64,000 nucleotides of DNA from an uncultured Roseovarius sp. (GTDB lineage: Bacteria; Pseudomonadota; Alphaproteobacteria; Rhodobacterales; Rhodobacteraceae). The notes under the pieces are model-generated. The model was not told where the DNA came from and did no database searches. It saw only the letters and a list, made by a program, of their open reading frames with translations. The position numbers and the translations under genes were made by a program. The first letter of the stretch is position 1. Each line of letters begins with the position of its first letter. This document shows positions 54,555 to 63,078 of this stretch, piece after piece. Location of the stretch: assembly GCA_947497295.1 (NCBI GenBank), contig CANMFU010000003.1, positions 124,001 to 188,000 on the forward strand. The letters are read 5' to 3'.

Positions 54555-55133
54555 ATGCCCGACGCCAATCCCGAAGCGCTGGATTTTCTGCTGACGCGCC
54601 GCTCGCGCCCGGCCAAGACGCTGGGCCTGCCGGTGCCGGACCGCGCCGAGCTGATGCCGCTGCTGACCGCCGCCGCACGCACGCCCGATCATGGCAAGCT
54701 GGAGCCGTGGCGCTTTGTCGTGCTGGGCCGCGCGGCGCTGGACCGGCTGTCGGCTGCTGTCCCCACCTGCGATGCCGCTCAGGGGCTGGACGACAAGGCA
54801 ATCGCCAAGGCGCAAAAGCAGTTTGACGACGCCGATCTGGCCGTTGCCGTGATCGAGGTGCAGCGCCCCTCACCCAAGATTCCCGCCATCGAGCAGACAT
54901 ATTCGGCCGGCGCAGTCTGCCTTGGGCTGCTGAACGCGGCGCTTGCCGCTGGCTGGGGCGCCAACTGGCTCAGCGGGTGGCCCAGCCACGATCCTAGCTT
55001 TGTGCAGACCACGCTGAACCTGACCGCGGCTGAGCGCGTCGCTGGCTTTATCCATATCGGCACCGAAAAAGAAGCGCCGCCCGAACGTCCCCGCCCCGAT
55101 ATCCAAGCCATCACGACCTGGGCTGACGCATGA
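54555..55133 (+). CDS. Nitroreductase family protein
   Basis: A 192-residue FMN-dependent oxidoreductase of the nitroreductase fold (YdjA-like). Features are the N-terminal LLTRRSRPAKTLGLPVPD, which contains FMN-phosphate-binding Arg residues, AARTPDHGKLEPWRFVVLG, and SAGAVCLGLLNAALAAGWGANW in the C-terminal half. GGAGG lies 6-8 bases before the ATG. The electron acceptor is unknown. The stop overlaps the start of the next gene. Confidence 0.92.
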   Translation: MPDANPEALDFLLTRRSRPAKTLGLPVPDRAELMPLLTAAARTPDHGKLEPWRFVVLGRAALDRLSAAVPTCDAAQGLDDKAIAKAQKQFDDADLAVAVIEVQRPSPKIPAIEQTYSAGAVCLGLLNAALAAGWGANWLSGWPSHDPSFVQTTLNLTAAERVAGFIHIGTEKEAPPERPRPDIQAITTWADA

Positions 55134-55834
55134 TATTTTCCAGCTTTGCCAAGGCTTTGGCACAGATGGGCGACAAACGGTTTCGCCGCGTTCTGTTTTT
55201 GGGCCTGGCGCTGACCATTGCCCTGCTCTTTGCCGCCTATGCCGCCGTGTTGATGCTGGTCAGTTGGCTGACGGGCGATGTGGTAACTCTGCCGCTGATT
55301 GGCGAGGTGAGCTGGGTGGACGACCTGCTGGGCTGGAGCAGTCTGGCCCTCATGTTGGTTATGTCGATATTTTTGATGATGCCGGTCGCCTCGGCGATCA
55401 CGTCACTGTTTCTGGAGGACGTCGCCGCCGCAGTCGAGGCGCAGCATTACCCCCAGCTGCCTCCGGTACCACGCCTGCCATGGATGGACACGCTGCGCGA
55501 TACGGTTTCATTTGTGGGCGTGCTGATCGGCGCCAACATATTGGCGCTGCTGCTATACGCGGTGCTGCCCTTTGCTGCGCTGGCGATTTTCTGGGCGCTG
55601 AACGGGTTTCTTCTGGGGCGCGAGTATTTTCAGCTGGCCGCGATGCGGCGGCTGGGCCGGGCCGGGGCGCGCGATCTGCGCCGCCGGCACTGGCTGCGGA
55701 TCTGGCTGGCGGGCGTGCTGATGGCAGTTCCGCTCAGCGTGCCGCTATTGAACCTGTTCATTCCCATTCTGGGCGCAGCCACATTTACCCACCTAGTCCA
55801 CGCTCTTCAATCGGGCCGGGTCCGAAACGTGTGA
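55130..55834 (+). CDS. EI24 domain membrane protein (CysZ-like)
   Basis: A 234-residue membrane protein with the EI24 fold. It has four or more hydrophobic segments (ALTIALLFAAYAAVLMLVSWL, LALMLVMSIFLMMP, VSFVGVLIGANILALLLYAVLP and LAGVLMAVPLSVPLLNLF). A typical EI24 motif is GREYFQLAAMRRLGRAGAR. CysZ in this family is a sulfate channel, but most alphaproteobacterial members are unproven. It is coupled to the nitroreductase gene and its last 50 bases overlap the end of the convergent DUF1467 gene. Confidence 0.88.
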   Translation: MIFSSFAKALAQMGDKRFRRVLFLGLALTIALLFAAYAAVLMLVSWLTGDVVTLPLIGEVSWVDDLLGWSSLALMLVMSIFLMMPVASAITSLFLEDVAAAVEAQHYPQLPPVPRLPWMDTLRDTVSFVGVLIGANILALLLYAVLPFAALAIFWALNGFLLGREYFQLAAMRRLGRAGARDLRRRHWLRIWLAGVLMAVPLSVPLLNLFIPILGAATFTHLVHALQSGRVRNV

Positions 55835-56084
55835 ACAGGTCAATATCGCTCAGCGTGATCTGACCGGACACTATGATCCACGCTGTCAGCGCCCACAGCG
55901 CCAGCGCAACGCCCGTGGTGATCAGCGCCTTTTTCTTCAGGTCGTGGCGCTGCGGCGATCCTCCATGGGTGCCGGGGACGACATCGCCGGACTCGTCCTG
56001 CGTTTGCAGCCGAATCGGGATCGCGACCAAGAATGTCATCCACCAGATAACCGCATAAAGAACCAGACCGGTGACAGGGCCCAT
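55785..56084 (-). CDS. DUF1467 family membrane protein
   Basis: A 99-residue protein of the DUF1467 family, found mainly in alphaproteobacteria. It has two transmembrane helices (GLVLYAVIWWMTFLVAIPI and LITTGVALALWALTAWIIV) separated by an EHGSPQRHDLKKK-type polar loop. Its function is unknown. The start overlaps the mce stop (ATGA), so it is translated with mce. The last 17 codons overlap the end of the EI24 gene in antisense. Confidence 0.92.
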   Translation of the reverse strand: MGPVTGLVLYAVIWWMTFLVAIPIRLQTQDESGDVVPGTHGGSPQRHDLKKKALITTGVALALWALTAWIIVSGQITLSDIDLFTRFGPGPIEERGLGG

Positions 56085-56488
56085 CAGACCTCCTCCAGCT
56101 CGATCAGGCAGCCGTTGAAATCCTTGGGATGCAGGAACAGCACCGGTTTGCCATGAGCGCCGATCTTGGGCGTGCCATCCCCCAGAACCCGTGCACCGGA
56201 AGCGGTCAGACGGTCACGCGCGGCAGTGATGTCGTCCACTTCATAGCAGATATGGTGAATACCGCCCGAGGGGTTTTTCTCCAGAAAACCGGTGATCGGG
56301 CTGGATTCCCCCAAAGGATACAGCAATTCGATCTTGGTGTTGGGAAGATTGATGAAAACCACGGTCACGCCGTGGTCAGGCTCGTCCTGCGGTGCGCCCA
56401 CATCGGCGCCCAGCGCACCGCTATATTGCGCGATCGCGGCGTCGAGGTCTGGTACGGCGATAGCCACGTGGTTGAGGCGTCCGATCAT
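56084..56488 (-). CDS. mce: Methylmalonyl-CoA epimerase
   Basis: A 134-residue vicinal-oxygen-chelate fold enzyme that interconverts the epimers of methylmalonyl-CoA. It starts GRLNHVAIAVPDLDAA with a metal-binding His, followed by TKIELLYPLG with Glu, GGIHHICYEVDD with His, and HPKDFNGCLIELEEV with the final Glu. AAAGGA lies before the ATG at 56488. It feeds the B12-dependent mutase that MeaB (37760-38764) chaperones, and both need cobalamin, whose chelatase genes are also in this window. Confidence 0.95.
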   Translation of the reverse strand: MIGRLNHVAIAVPDLDAAIAQYSGALGADVGAPQDEPDHGVTVVFINLPNTKIELLYPLGESSPITGFLEKNPSGGIHHICYEVDDITAARDRLTASGARVLGDGTPKIGAHGKPVLFLHPKDFNGCLIELEEV

Positions 56489-56667
56489 GGGCTGTCCTTT
56501 CGTTAGGGGCGTCGCCCATCTTATCGCGCGCGCGCAGGGCCATGGCAAGCGGGCGCTGTGACGCAACGCACCTGCTCAAATGTTAAAAATTTGCGAGATG
56601 CGTTAACCCTGCGTTAGCCAACTCTGCGTAACTTTTGGAATCAGTGCTGCCAGAAGGAGACACGCGC

Positions 56668-57384
56668 ATGGACGATCTGCCCGGACTAACCCCGATCATC
56701 AACCCAACCGCCGCGCGCCCTTTGCTGGGCATGACAATCCTGGTGGTCGAGGATAGCCTTTACGCCTGCGATGCGATGCGGCTGATGTGCCTGCATTCGG
56801 GCGCGCGTATACGGCGGGCTGATTGCCTGCGATCGGCCCGGCGCCACCTTTCGGTGTATCGTCCGTCGGTGGTGATCGTGGATTTGGGCCTTCCAGACGG
56901 CTCGGGGCTGGATCTGATCGAGGAATTGGCCGCCGCCGATCCGAGCGTGACGTCGATCATCGCCACCAGCGGTCTGGACGGGGCCGAAGCGCGCTCAATT
57001 GCGGCGGGCGCAGCCGGGTTTCTGGCCAAGCCACTGACCAATCTGGGCGTCTTTCAGCAGGCCGTGCTGGCCACCCTTCCGGCAGATCGCAGGCCGTGCG
57101 GGCCGCGTATCCTGCGCAACGAGGATGTGTGCCCCGATCCGCTGGCCTACCGGGATGACATGATGCATGTGTCAAACCTGCTGGACGAGCATCCCGGCGG
57201 CCAGGTCCTTGCCTACGTTGCGCAATTTCTGGGCGGCGTTGCACGCTCGGCCGATGATGACCAGTTGGCGCTGGCCGCTGATGCTTTGGCAGATGCCGGT
57301 CGCAGCGGAGCCGCGCTGAACGTCAGCCTCGCTCAGGTCGCCGGGCTGGTTCAGGAGCGTCTGGCGGAGCGTGTGGCGATGTAA
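56668..57384 (+). CDS. Receiver-domain response regulator without a DNA-binding domain
   Basis: A 238-residue protein. An N-terminal CheY-like receiver spans about residues 23-140, with the acidic pair in ILVVEDSLYACD, the phospho-acceptor Asp in VVIVDLGLPDGSG, the Thr/Ser in IATSGLDG and the Lys in FLAKPLTN. The C-terminal 100 residues are helical and have no helix-turn-helix; they resemble a short Hpt-like or phosphotransfer helix pair, which is uncertain. AGAAGGAG before 56668 fixes the start (a TTG-initiated frame begins 33 bp earlier). The partner kinase is not nearby. Confidence 0.85.
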   Translation: MDDLPGLTPIINPTAARPLLGMTILVVEDSLYACDAMRLMCLHSGARIRRADCLRSARRHLSVYRPSVVIVDLGLPDGSGLDLIEELAAADPSVTSIIATSGLDGAEARSIAAGAAGFLAKPLTNLGVFQQAVLATLPADRRPCGPRILRNEDVCPDPLAYRDDMMHVSNLLDEHPGGQVLAYVAQFLGGVARSADDDQLALAADALADAGRSGAALNVSLAQVAGLVQERLAERVAM

Positions 57385-57487
57385 ATCTCTTGGCGCCCAA
57401 AACGTCATGTGACAGGTACAGCGCATCCCTGTAGTGTTTTTTAAGGGCCGCGCGGGCGCAACTCCGCAGCCTAGGAAGGGGCGCCAG

Positions 57488-58886
57488 ATGCCATTTCCAT
57501 CCCGAACTGGCCGAAATTCGTTTTGGCTGCGGTCTGGCGCCGCGCAGCCAACAAAGGCCGAAGCGCCCTGCGTCAGTGAGCGGGATGATGGACAGGCTAA
57601 CCGGCCCGGACACCATCGCGAGCCTATTGCCGATCCCGTCGACTGCAGCCTATCTGCCGGTGCTAGCCATGCTGCAACAAAGCCGCAAGGAAAGACGCAA
57701 AGCCAAAAGCACGCATGCTGAAGGCGCCGCACGGAAGGCCTATCGCAACCAAATGCGCCGCGCGCGGCAGGACGCCGCCGGGTGAACCGGCCAGATGCTG
57801 ATGCGCCGCGCGCTGACCGGCGATGGCCTGCGCGAGAGGCTGGCAGCGTTGTGGGCCGATCATTTCACCGCGCGGGGCATTGATGGCATCTGGCCCGGCG
57901 CGCAACTGCCCTATATCGAGACGGCGATTCGCCCGCATGTTGGCGGTAAAATTTCGCACATGCTGCGCGCGGTCGCGATGCAGCCGCTGATGCTGCGCTA
58001 CTTGGATCAGGGCAAATCCGTCGGCCCAAACAGCGCCCGCGTCCAGAAGAAAGGCGTCGGCGGCCTGAACGAGAACCTCGCCCGTGAGGTGCTGGAACTG
58101 CACACGCTGGGCGCGGGCGGCCCCTATGGCCAGAACGATGTCCAGGCGTTGGCCAAATTGCTGACAGGGCTGTCCTATGACGTGAAACGAGGCTTCTCGT
58201 ATCGCCGCAGCTTTGCCGAACCGGGACCGCATGTCATGCTGGGCCAGCCATTTGGCGGTAGCGTGCCAGGGCTGAGCCATATAACCGACGCCCTCGACAT
58301 GTTGGCGCGGCACCCGGCAACGGGGGCCCCTCTGGCTCGCAATATGGCGGTCCATTTTGTGGGCGCCACCCCGGATCCGGACCCGACCCGCGCCATGGCA
58401 ACGCGCTATGCCCAAACTGGCGGCGATCTGGCGGCGATGACCCTCGCCATGCTGGAGCATCCCGTCGCGCGGGCGAATGGGCAAGGTAATGTCCGCCGAC
58501 CCGTCGATTTCATTGGCGCGGCACAGCGCGCGCTGGATCTGGCGCCGCAGGTCATGCCAGGCGACAACCTCAGGCAGATGCGCGCGCTCTTGCTCGGCCC
58601 GATGGAATTGATGGGTCAGCCGCTCGACGCTCCGCCCGGCCCCGATGGCTGGCCGGAAACGGATGCCGAATGGATCACGCCGCAGCGTCTGGCCGCGAGG
58701 CTGGGCTGGGCAATGACTGTGCTGTCGCAACTGCGCCGCACCCTGCCCCATCCGCAGGATTTTGCTCAAACCGCACTGGGCCGGGCTCTGCCCAAGCCCG
58801 TGCGCCATGCCGCCGCCCGCGCTGAAACACGCGCCGAGGGGATCGGGCTTGTCCTGGCCTCCCCTGCTTTTCAGAGGGTCTGCGCC
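57488..58886 (+). pseudogene. DUF1800 family protein, inactivated
   Basis: The frame shows all parts of a DUF1800 gene. After an excellent AGGAAGGGG the ATG at 57488 starts MPF, but an extra C at about 57497 shifts the frame. In the other frame HPELAEIRFGCGL, the usual family start, and MDRLTGPD follow. A TGA at 57783-57785 then replaces Trp in AAG-W-TGQMLMRRAL. From 57795 the rest (ERLAALWADHFTARG, KGVGGLNENLAREVLELHTLG) is intact to GLVLASPAFQR. The normal stop is lost, so the frame runs into the DUF1501 gene. Either recent decay or sequencing error explains this. Confidence 0.85.
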
Positions 58887-60080
58887 ATGTCCGCCGTCAA
58901 CCGCCGTCATTTTCTGGCCCGTTCAGCCGCGCTGGGCTGCTCGCTTGCCGCCAGCCCGCTGATCACGCCGGTAACGCTGGCCAGCGCACCGGTGGATGCG
59001 CGCCTTGTCGTCATCATCCTGCGCGGCGCGATGGATGGGCTTGCCGCGCTTCCGCCACTGGGCGATCCCGATTTAGCCGCGCTGCGGCCGGAGTTTGAAC
59101 AGCCGCTGCATCTGACTGAGTTTTATGGCCTCCACCCTTCACTATCGCCTCTCATGCCACTGTGGCAGAAATGACAGTTGGCCGCAGCGCATGCGGTCTC
59201 CACCCCGTATCGGGACAAGCGCAGTGATTTCGACGGTCAGGATTTGCTAGAAGCAGGGACGGAAGTGGATACTCTCGGGCGCATCCGCGACGGCTGGCTC
59301 AACCGGTTGCTCACCTTGATGCCCGGCGCACAGGCCGAAACGGCCTATGCGGTGGGTCGCGGGGGTATGTTGCTCCTTCAAGGGGCGGCGTCAGTGGTCA
59401 ACTGGTCGCCCGATACCGCGCTGACGCTCAGCCCCCAGGCCGAGCGTTTGCTCGCCGAAATTCTGCACGATGATCCCCTGTTTCGAAATGCCGCCGAGGA
59501 GGCAGTGCTGCTATCCCAAGGTGCCAGCGAAATCGGTGCGGACGGCACCACAGACATTATGACCGCCGTGCAGGACAGCAGACCGGCACGTCCCGATGCC
59601 ATCGCTCGCTTTGCTGCCGAACGGCTGCGCGGGCAGACGCGCATCGCTGCCTTTTCTCTGACCGGGTTCGACACACATGCGAATCAGGCCCGCGGCCTTC
59701 GCAAGGCGCTGGCGCGGCTGGCCGAGACGATCACGACGCTGCATGATCGGCTGGGGCGGACCTGGGACAGCACTGCCGTTGTGGCCATTACCGAGTTTGG
59801 CCGCACTGCGCGGCTGAACGGATCAGGCGCCACGGATCATGGCACGGCGGGTGCAATGCTGCTGGCTGGCGGCGCGCTGCGCGGCGGACGCGTCATCGCG
59901 GGCTGGCCGGGCCTGCGTGAGGCCGATTTGTATCAGCGGCGCGATCTGCGTCCGACGCGCGATCTGCGCGCGGATCTGGCATGGATAATTCGCGGCCTCT
60001 TCGGCACCGACATCGCCGCGCTGGAGCGCGTCGTTTTCCAAGGGTTGGAGATGGGCGCCGATGCGGGCCTGATCCTGTAA
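58887..60080 (+). pseudogene. DUF1501 family protein, inactivated by an in-frame TGA
   Basis: DUF1501 proteins are Tat-exported, sulfatase-like proteins of unknown role paired with DUF1800. Here NRRHFLARSAALGCSLAASPLIT (a Tat signal) begins just after an ATG at 58887, followed by LVVIILRGAMDGLAALPPLG and FYGLHPSLSPLMPLWQK. A TGA at 59172-59174 then interrupts the frame, which continues in the same phase with QLAAAHAVSTPYRDKRSDFDGQDLLEAG, EFGRTARLNGSGATDHGTAG and the normal C-terminus to 60080. The interruption falls where related proteins have Gly or another residue. Confidence 0.85.
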
Positions 60081-60146
60081 CAAAGCGCTTTCCCTGCGCG
60101 GCCTAGCATCTATGATCGGCGCGGACCCTTATGTGAGGCATCCCCC

Positions 60147-60872
60147 ATGACCGACCCCCGCCCGCGCGGACCCATCGTCGAAGGCTGGACCCCGCCATCT
60201 GTCCCGGAAAATCTGACGTTTGATGGCACACATGTCCGGTTGGAGCCGCTGGACGCCGACGCACATGCGGCGCTGCTGTTTCAAGAGTTCGATGGCCATG
60301 ATGCCGTCTGGGACTATATGCCCGCCGGGCCATTCCCATCGTCGTCGCAGTTTCACCGCTGGATGCGCGATATGACCGCATCCCCCGACTACATTTTCTT
60401 TGCAATCTACGACAAGGATCGCGAGGCGTATGGCGGCTTTGCCTCTTATCTGCGGGTGAAACCTGCCGCCGGGTCGATAGAGGTTGGATATATCGCACTG
60501 GCGCCGCACCTCCAACGCACGATTGCGGCGAGCGAGGCGATGTATCTGCTTATGTCATGGGCGTTTCGCGCTGGATATCGGCGGTATGAATGGAAATGTG
60601 ATGCGCTGAACATGCCGTCGCGCCGGGCTGCGCAGCGCCTGGGGCTGAGCTATGAGGGGATTTTCAGGCAGGCGACCGTCGTCAAGGGGCGCAACCGGGA
60701 TACTGCCTGGTTTGCCGCCATCGATGCCGATTGGCCCGCGCTGGACGAGGCGTTTCGCCTGTGGCTGGACCCGTCGAATTTCGACGCGGGCGGGCGGCAG
60801 AAATCATCGCTCAGCGATCTGACGCGACTGGTACGCGTATCCCAGGACCCGGCCCTGGGGCGCCAGACGTAA
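60147..60872 (+). CDS. GNAT family N-acetyltransferase (RimJ/RimL-like)
   Basis: A 241-residue acetyltransferase of the RimL/SpeG-like branch. The N-terminal FDGTHVRLEPLDADAHAALL is the usual start of the fold, with IEVGYIALAPHLQRTIAASEAMYLLMSWAF at the acetyl-CoA site and YEWKCDALNMPSRRAAQRLGLSYEGIFRQ near the end. The Q-R-T in the pyrophosphate loop is less Gly-rich than in many GNATs. GAGG lies 8-9 bases before the ATG. The acceptor is unknown. Its stop overlaps the region of the aspS terminator. Confidence 0.9.
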   Translation: MTDPRPRGPIVEGWTPPSVPENLTFDGTHVRLEPLDADAHAALLFQEFDGHDAVWDYMPAGPFPSSSQFHRWMRDMTASPDYIFFAIYDKDREAYGGFASYLRVKPAAGSIEVGYIALAPHLQRTIAASEAMYLLMSWAFRAGYRRYEWKCDALNMPSRRAAQRLGLSYEGIFRQATVVKGRNRDTAWFAAIDADWPALDEAFRLWLDPSNFDAGGRQKSSLSDLTRLVRVSQDPALGRQT

Positions 60873-60876
60873 AAAA

Positions 60877-60898
60877 GCGGAGGCAACACGGCCCCCGC
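60877..60898 (-). terminator. Intrinsic terminator of aspS
   Basis: On the minus strand, GCGG-GGC pairs with GCC-CCGC around a six-base loop with one mismatch and is followed by TTTTTT. It lies 28 bp after the aspS stop and 4 bp past the GNAT stop on the other strand. Confidence 0.9.
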
Positions 60899-60925
60899 CC
60901 ATCGTTTCAGTCACTTACGACCAGA

Positions 60926-62824
60926 TTACTCCTGCGGGATCACGCGCAGGCCAAGTTCCATCAACTGATCCGAGGTCGGCCCGCTGGGGGCGTTCATCAT
61001 CAGATCCTCGGCGCGCTGGTTCATCGGGAACATGATGACCTCGCGGATATTCGCCTCATCCGCAAGCAACATTACGATACGGTCGATACCTGCTGCACAG
61101 CCCCCGTGCGGCGGCGCGCCGTACTGGAACGCCTGTACCAGCCCGCCAAACCGGGAATGCACCTCGGCCTCGTCATAACCGGCCTTCTCGAACGCGGCGA
61201 TCATGACATCAAGACGGTGGTTGCGGATTGCCCCCGAAATCAGCTCATAGCCGTTGCAAGCCAGATCATACTGATATCCCAGCACTTTCAGCGGATCACC
61301 TTGCAGCGCCTCCAGCCCGCCCTGCGGCATCGAGAAGGGGTTGTGCGAGAAGTCGATCTTGCCGGTTTCCTCGTCCGCCTCATACATCGGGAAATCCACG
61401 ATCCACGCAAAAGCAAAGCGGTTTTCGTCCGTCAGTTTCAGCTCATTGCCGATCTCGGTGCGCGCCTTGCCCGCGACGCGTTCGAATGCGGAGGGTTTGC
61501 CGCCTAGGAAGAATGCAGCGTCGCCGACAGTAAGGCCTAATTGTTTCCGGATAGCTTCCGTCCGCATAAAACCAATATTTTTGGAAAGTGGACCGGCAGG
61601 CTCAACAATAATACGTTCTTCCCAACGTTCGTCTTCACCTGTCGGCACTTCTAGCGCTATCCAGTTCTCGCCAGCGGCGAGAGCCCCGGCGTGAGCTAGT
61701 GCGGACATCTGCGGTTGGTCTTTTCGAACCCAAATTTTCCCCTCCCGCCAGAAAATATAGCCCATCCCCGGCAACCCTTCCCTTTGCGCAAAGGCATTCA
61801 TGCGGTCGCAGAACTTGCGGCTGCCGCCGCCGGGCGCGGGAATGGCGCGGATTTCGGTGCCGTCCTGCTCCAGCAGCTTGGCAAAGATGGCAAAGCCGGA
61901 ACCGCGGAAATGGTCCGAGACGACCTGCATCTTGATCGGGTTGCGCAGGTCGGGCTTGTCCGTGCCGTACCACAGGGCAGAATCGGCATAGCTGATCTGC
62001 TCCCACTCGGTATCGACTTTGCGGCCGCTGCCGAATTCCTCGAAAATGCCCTGAATGACCGGCTGGATCGTGTCGAAAACGTCCTGCTGCTCGACAAAGG
62101 ACATCTCCAGATCGAGCTGGTAGAAATCCGTCGGCGAGCGGTCGGCGCGCGGATCCTCGTCGCGGAAACAGGGCGCGATCTGGAAATACTTGTCGAAACC
62201 AGACACCATGATCAGCTGCTTGAACAGCTGCGGTGCCTGCGGCAGTGCGTAGAATTTGCCGGGATGCAGGCGCGACGGGACCAGAAAATCGCGCGCACCT
62301 TCGGGGGAGGACGCGGTGATGATCGGCGTCTGGTATTCGCGGAATTTCTGATCCCACATGCGGCGGCGCATGGAGGCAATGACATCGCTGCGCAGGGTCA
62401 TGTTCTGCTGCATCGCCTCGCGGCGCAGGTCCAGATAGCGGTGCTTCAGGCGGGTTTCCTCGGGGTAGTCCTGATCGCCAAAAACCATCAGCGGTAGCTC
62501 CTTGGACGCGCCCAGCACTTCGATATCGCGAATGAACACCTCAACCTCACCAGTGGGCAGCTTGGGGTTTACCAGCGCCGCATCCCGCGCCTTGACGTTA
62601 CCGTCGATGCGGATGCACCATTCGCTGCGCACAGCCTCGACCTGTTCGAACACGGGGCTGTCGGGGTCGCAGATCAGCTGCGTCATGCCATAGTGATCGC
62701 GCAGATCAACAAACAGAACGCCGCCGTGATCGCGGATGCGGTGGACCCAGCCGGAAAGGCGCACAGTGTCGCCCACATTCGATTTATCCAAGTCGGCGCA
62801 GGTATGGCTGCGGTAGGCGTGCAT
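60926..62824 (-). CDS. aspS: Aspartyl-tRNA synthetase with an extended central region
   Basis: A 632-residue class II synthetase. The N-terminal OB-fold anticodon domain begins [18 protein letters not shown]. Catalytic motifs are complete: motif 2 ([31 protein letters not shown] region), [10 protein letters not shown], and motif 3 ([20 protein letters not shown]). Most relatives have about 590-600 residues; the extra 35-40 lie in the GAD insertion domain near residues 355-400. That segment also has unusual codon use. The start at 62824 follows AAGGGGATC; 62827 is equivalent. Confidence 0.95.
   Translation of the reverse strand: MHAYRSHTCADLDKSNVGDTVRLSGWVHRIRDHGGVLFVDLRDHYGMTQLICDPDSPVFEQVEAVRSEWCIRIDGNVKARDAALVNPKLPTGEVEVFIRDIEVLGASKELPLMVFGDQDYPEETRLKHRYLDLRREAMQQNMTLRSDVIASMRRRMWDQKFREYQTPIITASSPEGARDFLVPSRLHPGKFYALPQAPQLFKQLIMVSGFDKYFQIAPCFRDEDPRADRSPTDFYQLDLEMSFVEQQDVFDTIQPVIQGIFEEFGSGRKVDTEWEQISYADSALWYGTDKPDLRNPIKMQVVSDHFRGSGFAIFAKLLEQDGTEIRAIPAPGGGSRKFCDRMNAFAQREGLPGMGYIFWREGKIWVRKDQPQMSALAHAGALAAGENWIALEVPTGEDERWEERIIVEPAGPLSKNIGFMRTEAIRKQLGLTVGDAAFFLGGKPSAFERVAGKARTEIGNELKLTDENRFAFAWIVDFPMYEADEETGKIDFSHNPFSMPQGGLEALQGDPLKVLGYQYDLACNGYELISGAIRNHRLDVMIAAFEKAGYDEAEVHSRFGGLVQAFQYGAPPHGGCAAGIDRIVMLLADEANIREVIMFPMNQRAEDLMMNAPSGPTSDQLMELGLRVIPQE
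61490..61800 (-). other. Segment of atypical codon use inside aspS
   Basis: Between about residues 340 and 445 of AspRS the codons CTA, TTA, ATT, AAA, GGT, CGT and TCC replace the CTG, ATC, AAG, GGC and CGC used elsewhere in the gene, and AT content rises. The stretch includes the family-extra residues. This looks like a recombined or acquired segment. Confidence 0.7.
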
Positions 62825-63078
62825 CATCAGATCCCCTTTGGCGGCCCCGTTTGGGGCTGTCGCGTCTTTGGGCCGATACACATGCCCTGCGCCGCAAAGT
62901 CAAGGGGCGGGGCCTGTTCAAGCAGGTCTGGTACCGCAGGCACGCACACCTGCGGCGAGTTTTCTTGGAGCCCGGCGGAACCCAACGTCATTTACTGGCG
63001 TTAAGTCTAAATCGTTCGCTTGATCCATCACTTGTCATGCGGGTGCCGCGATCTTGCCCGCGAACTTGGGAGAGAGAT

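Noticed and set aside
57783..59174. In-frame TGA codons as selenocysteine or Trp recoding
   Set aside because: One TGA replaces Trp and the other probably Gly, no SECIS-like structure was seen, other genes in the window use TGA as a normal stop, and a frameshift in the same gene points to decay.
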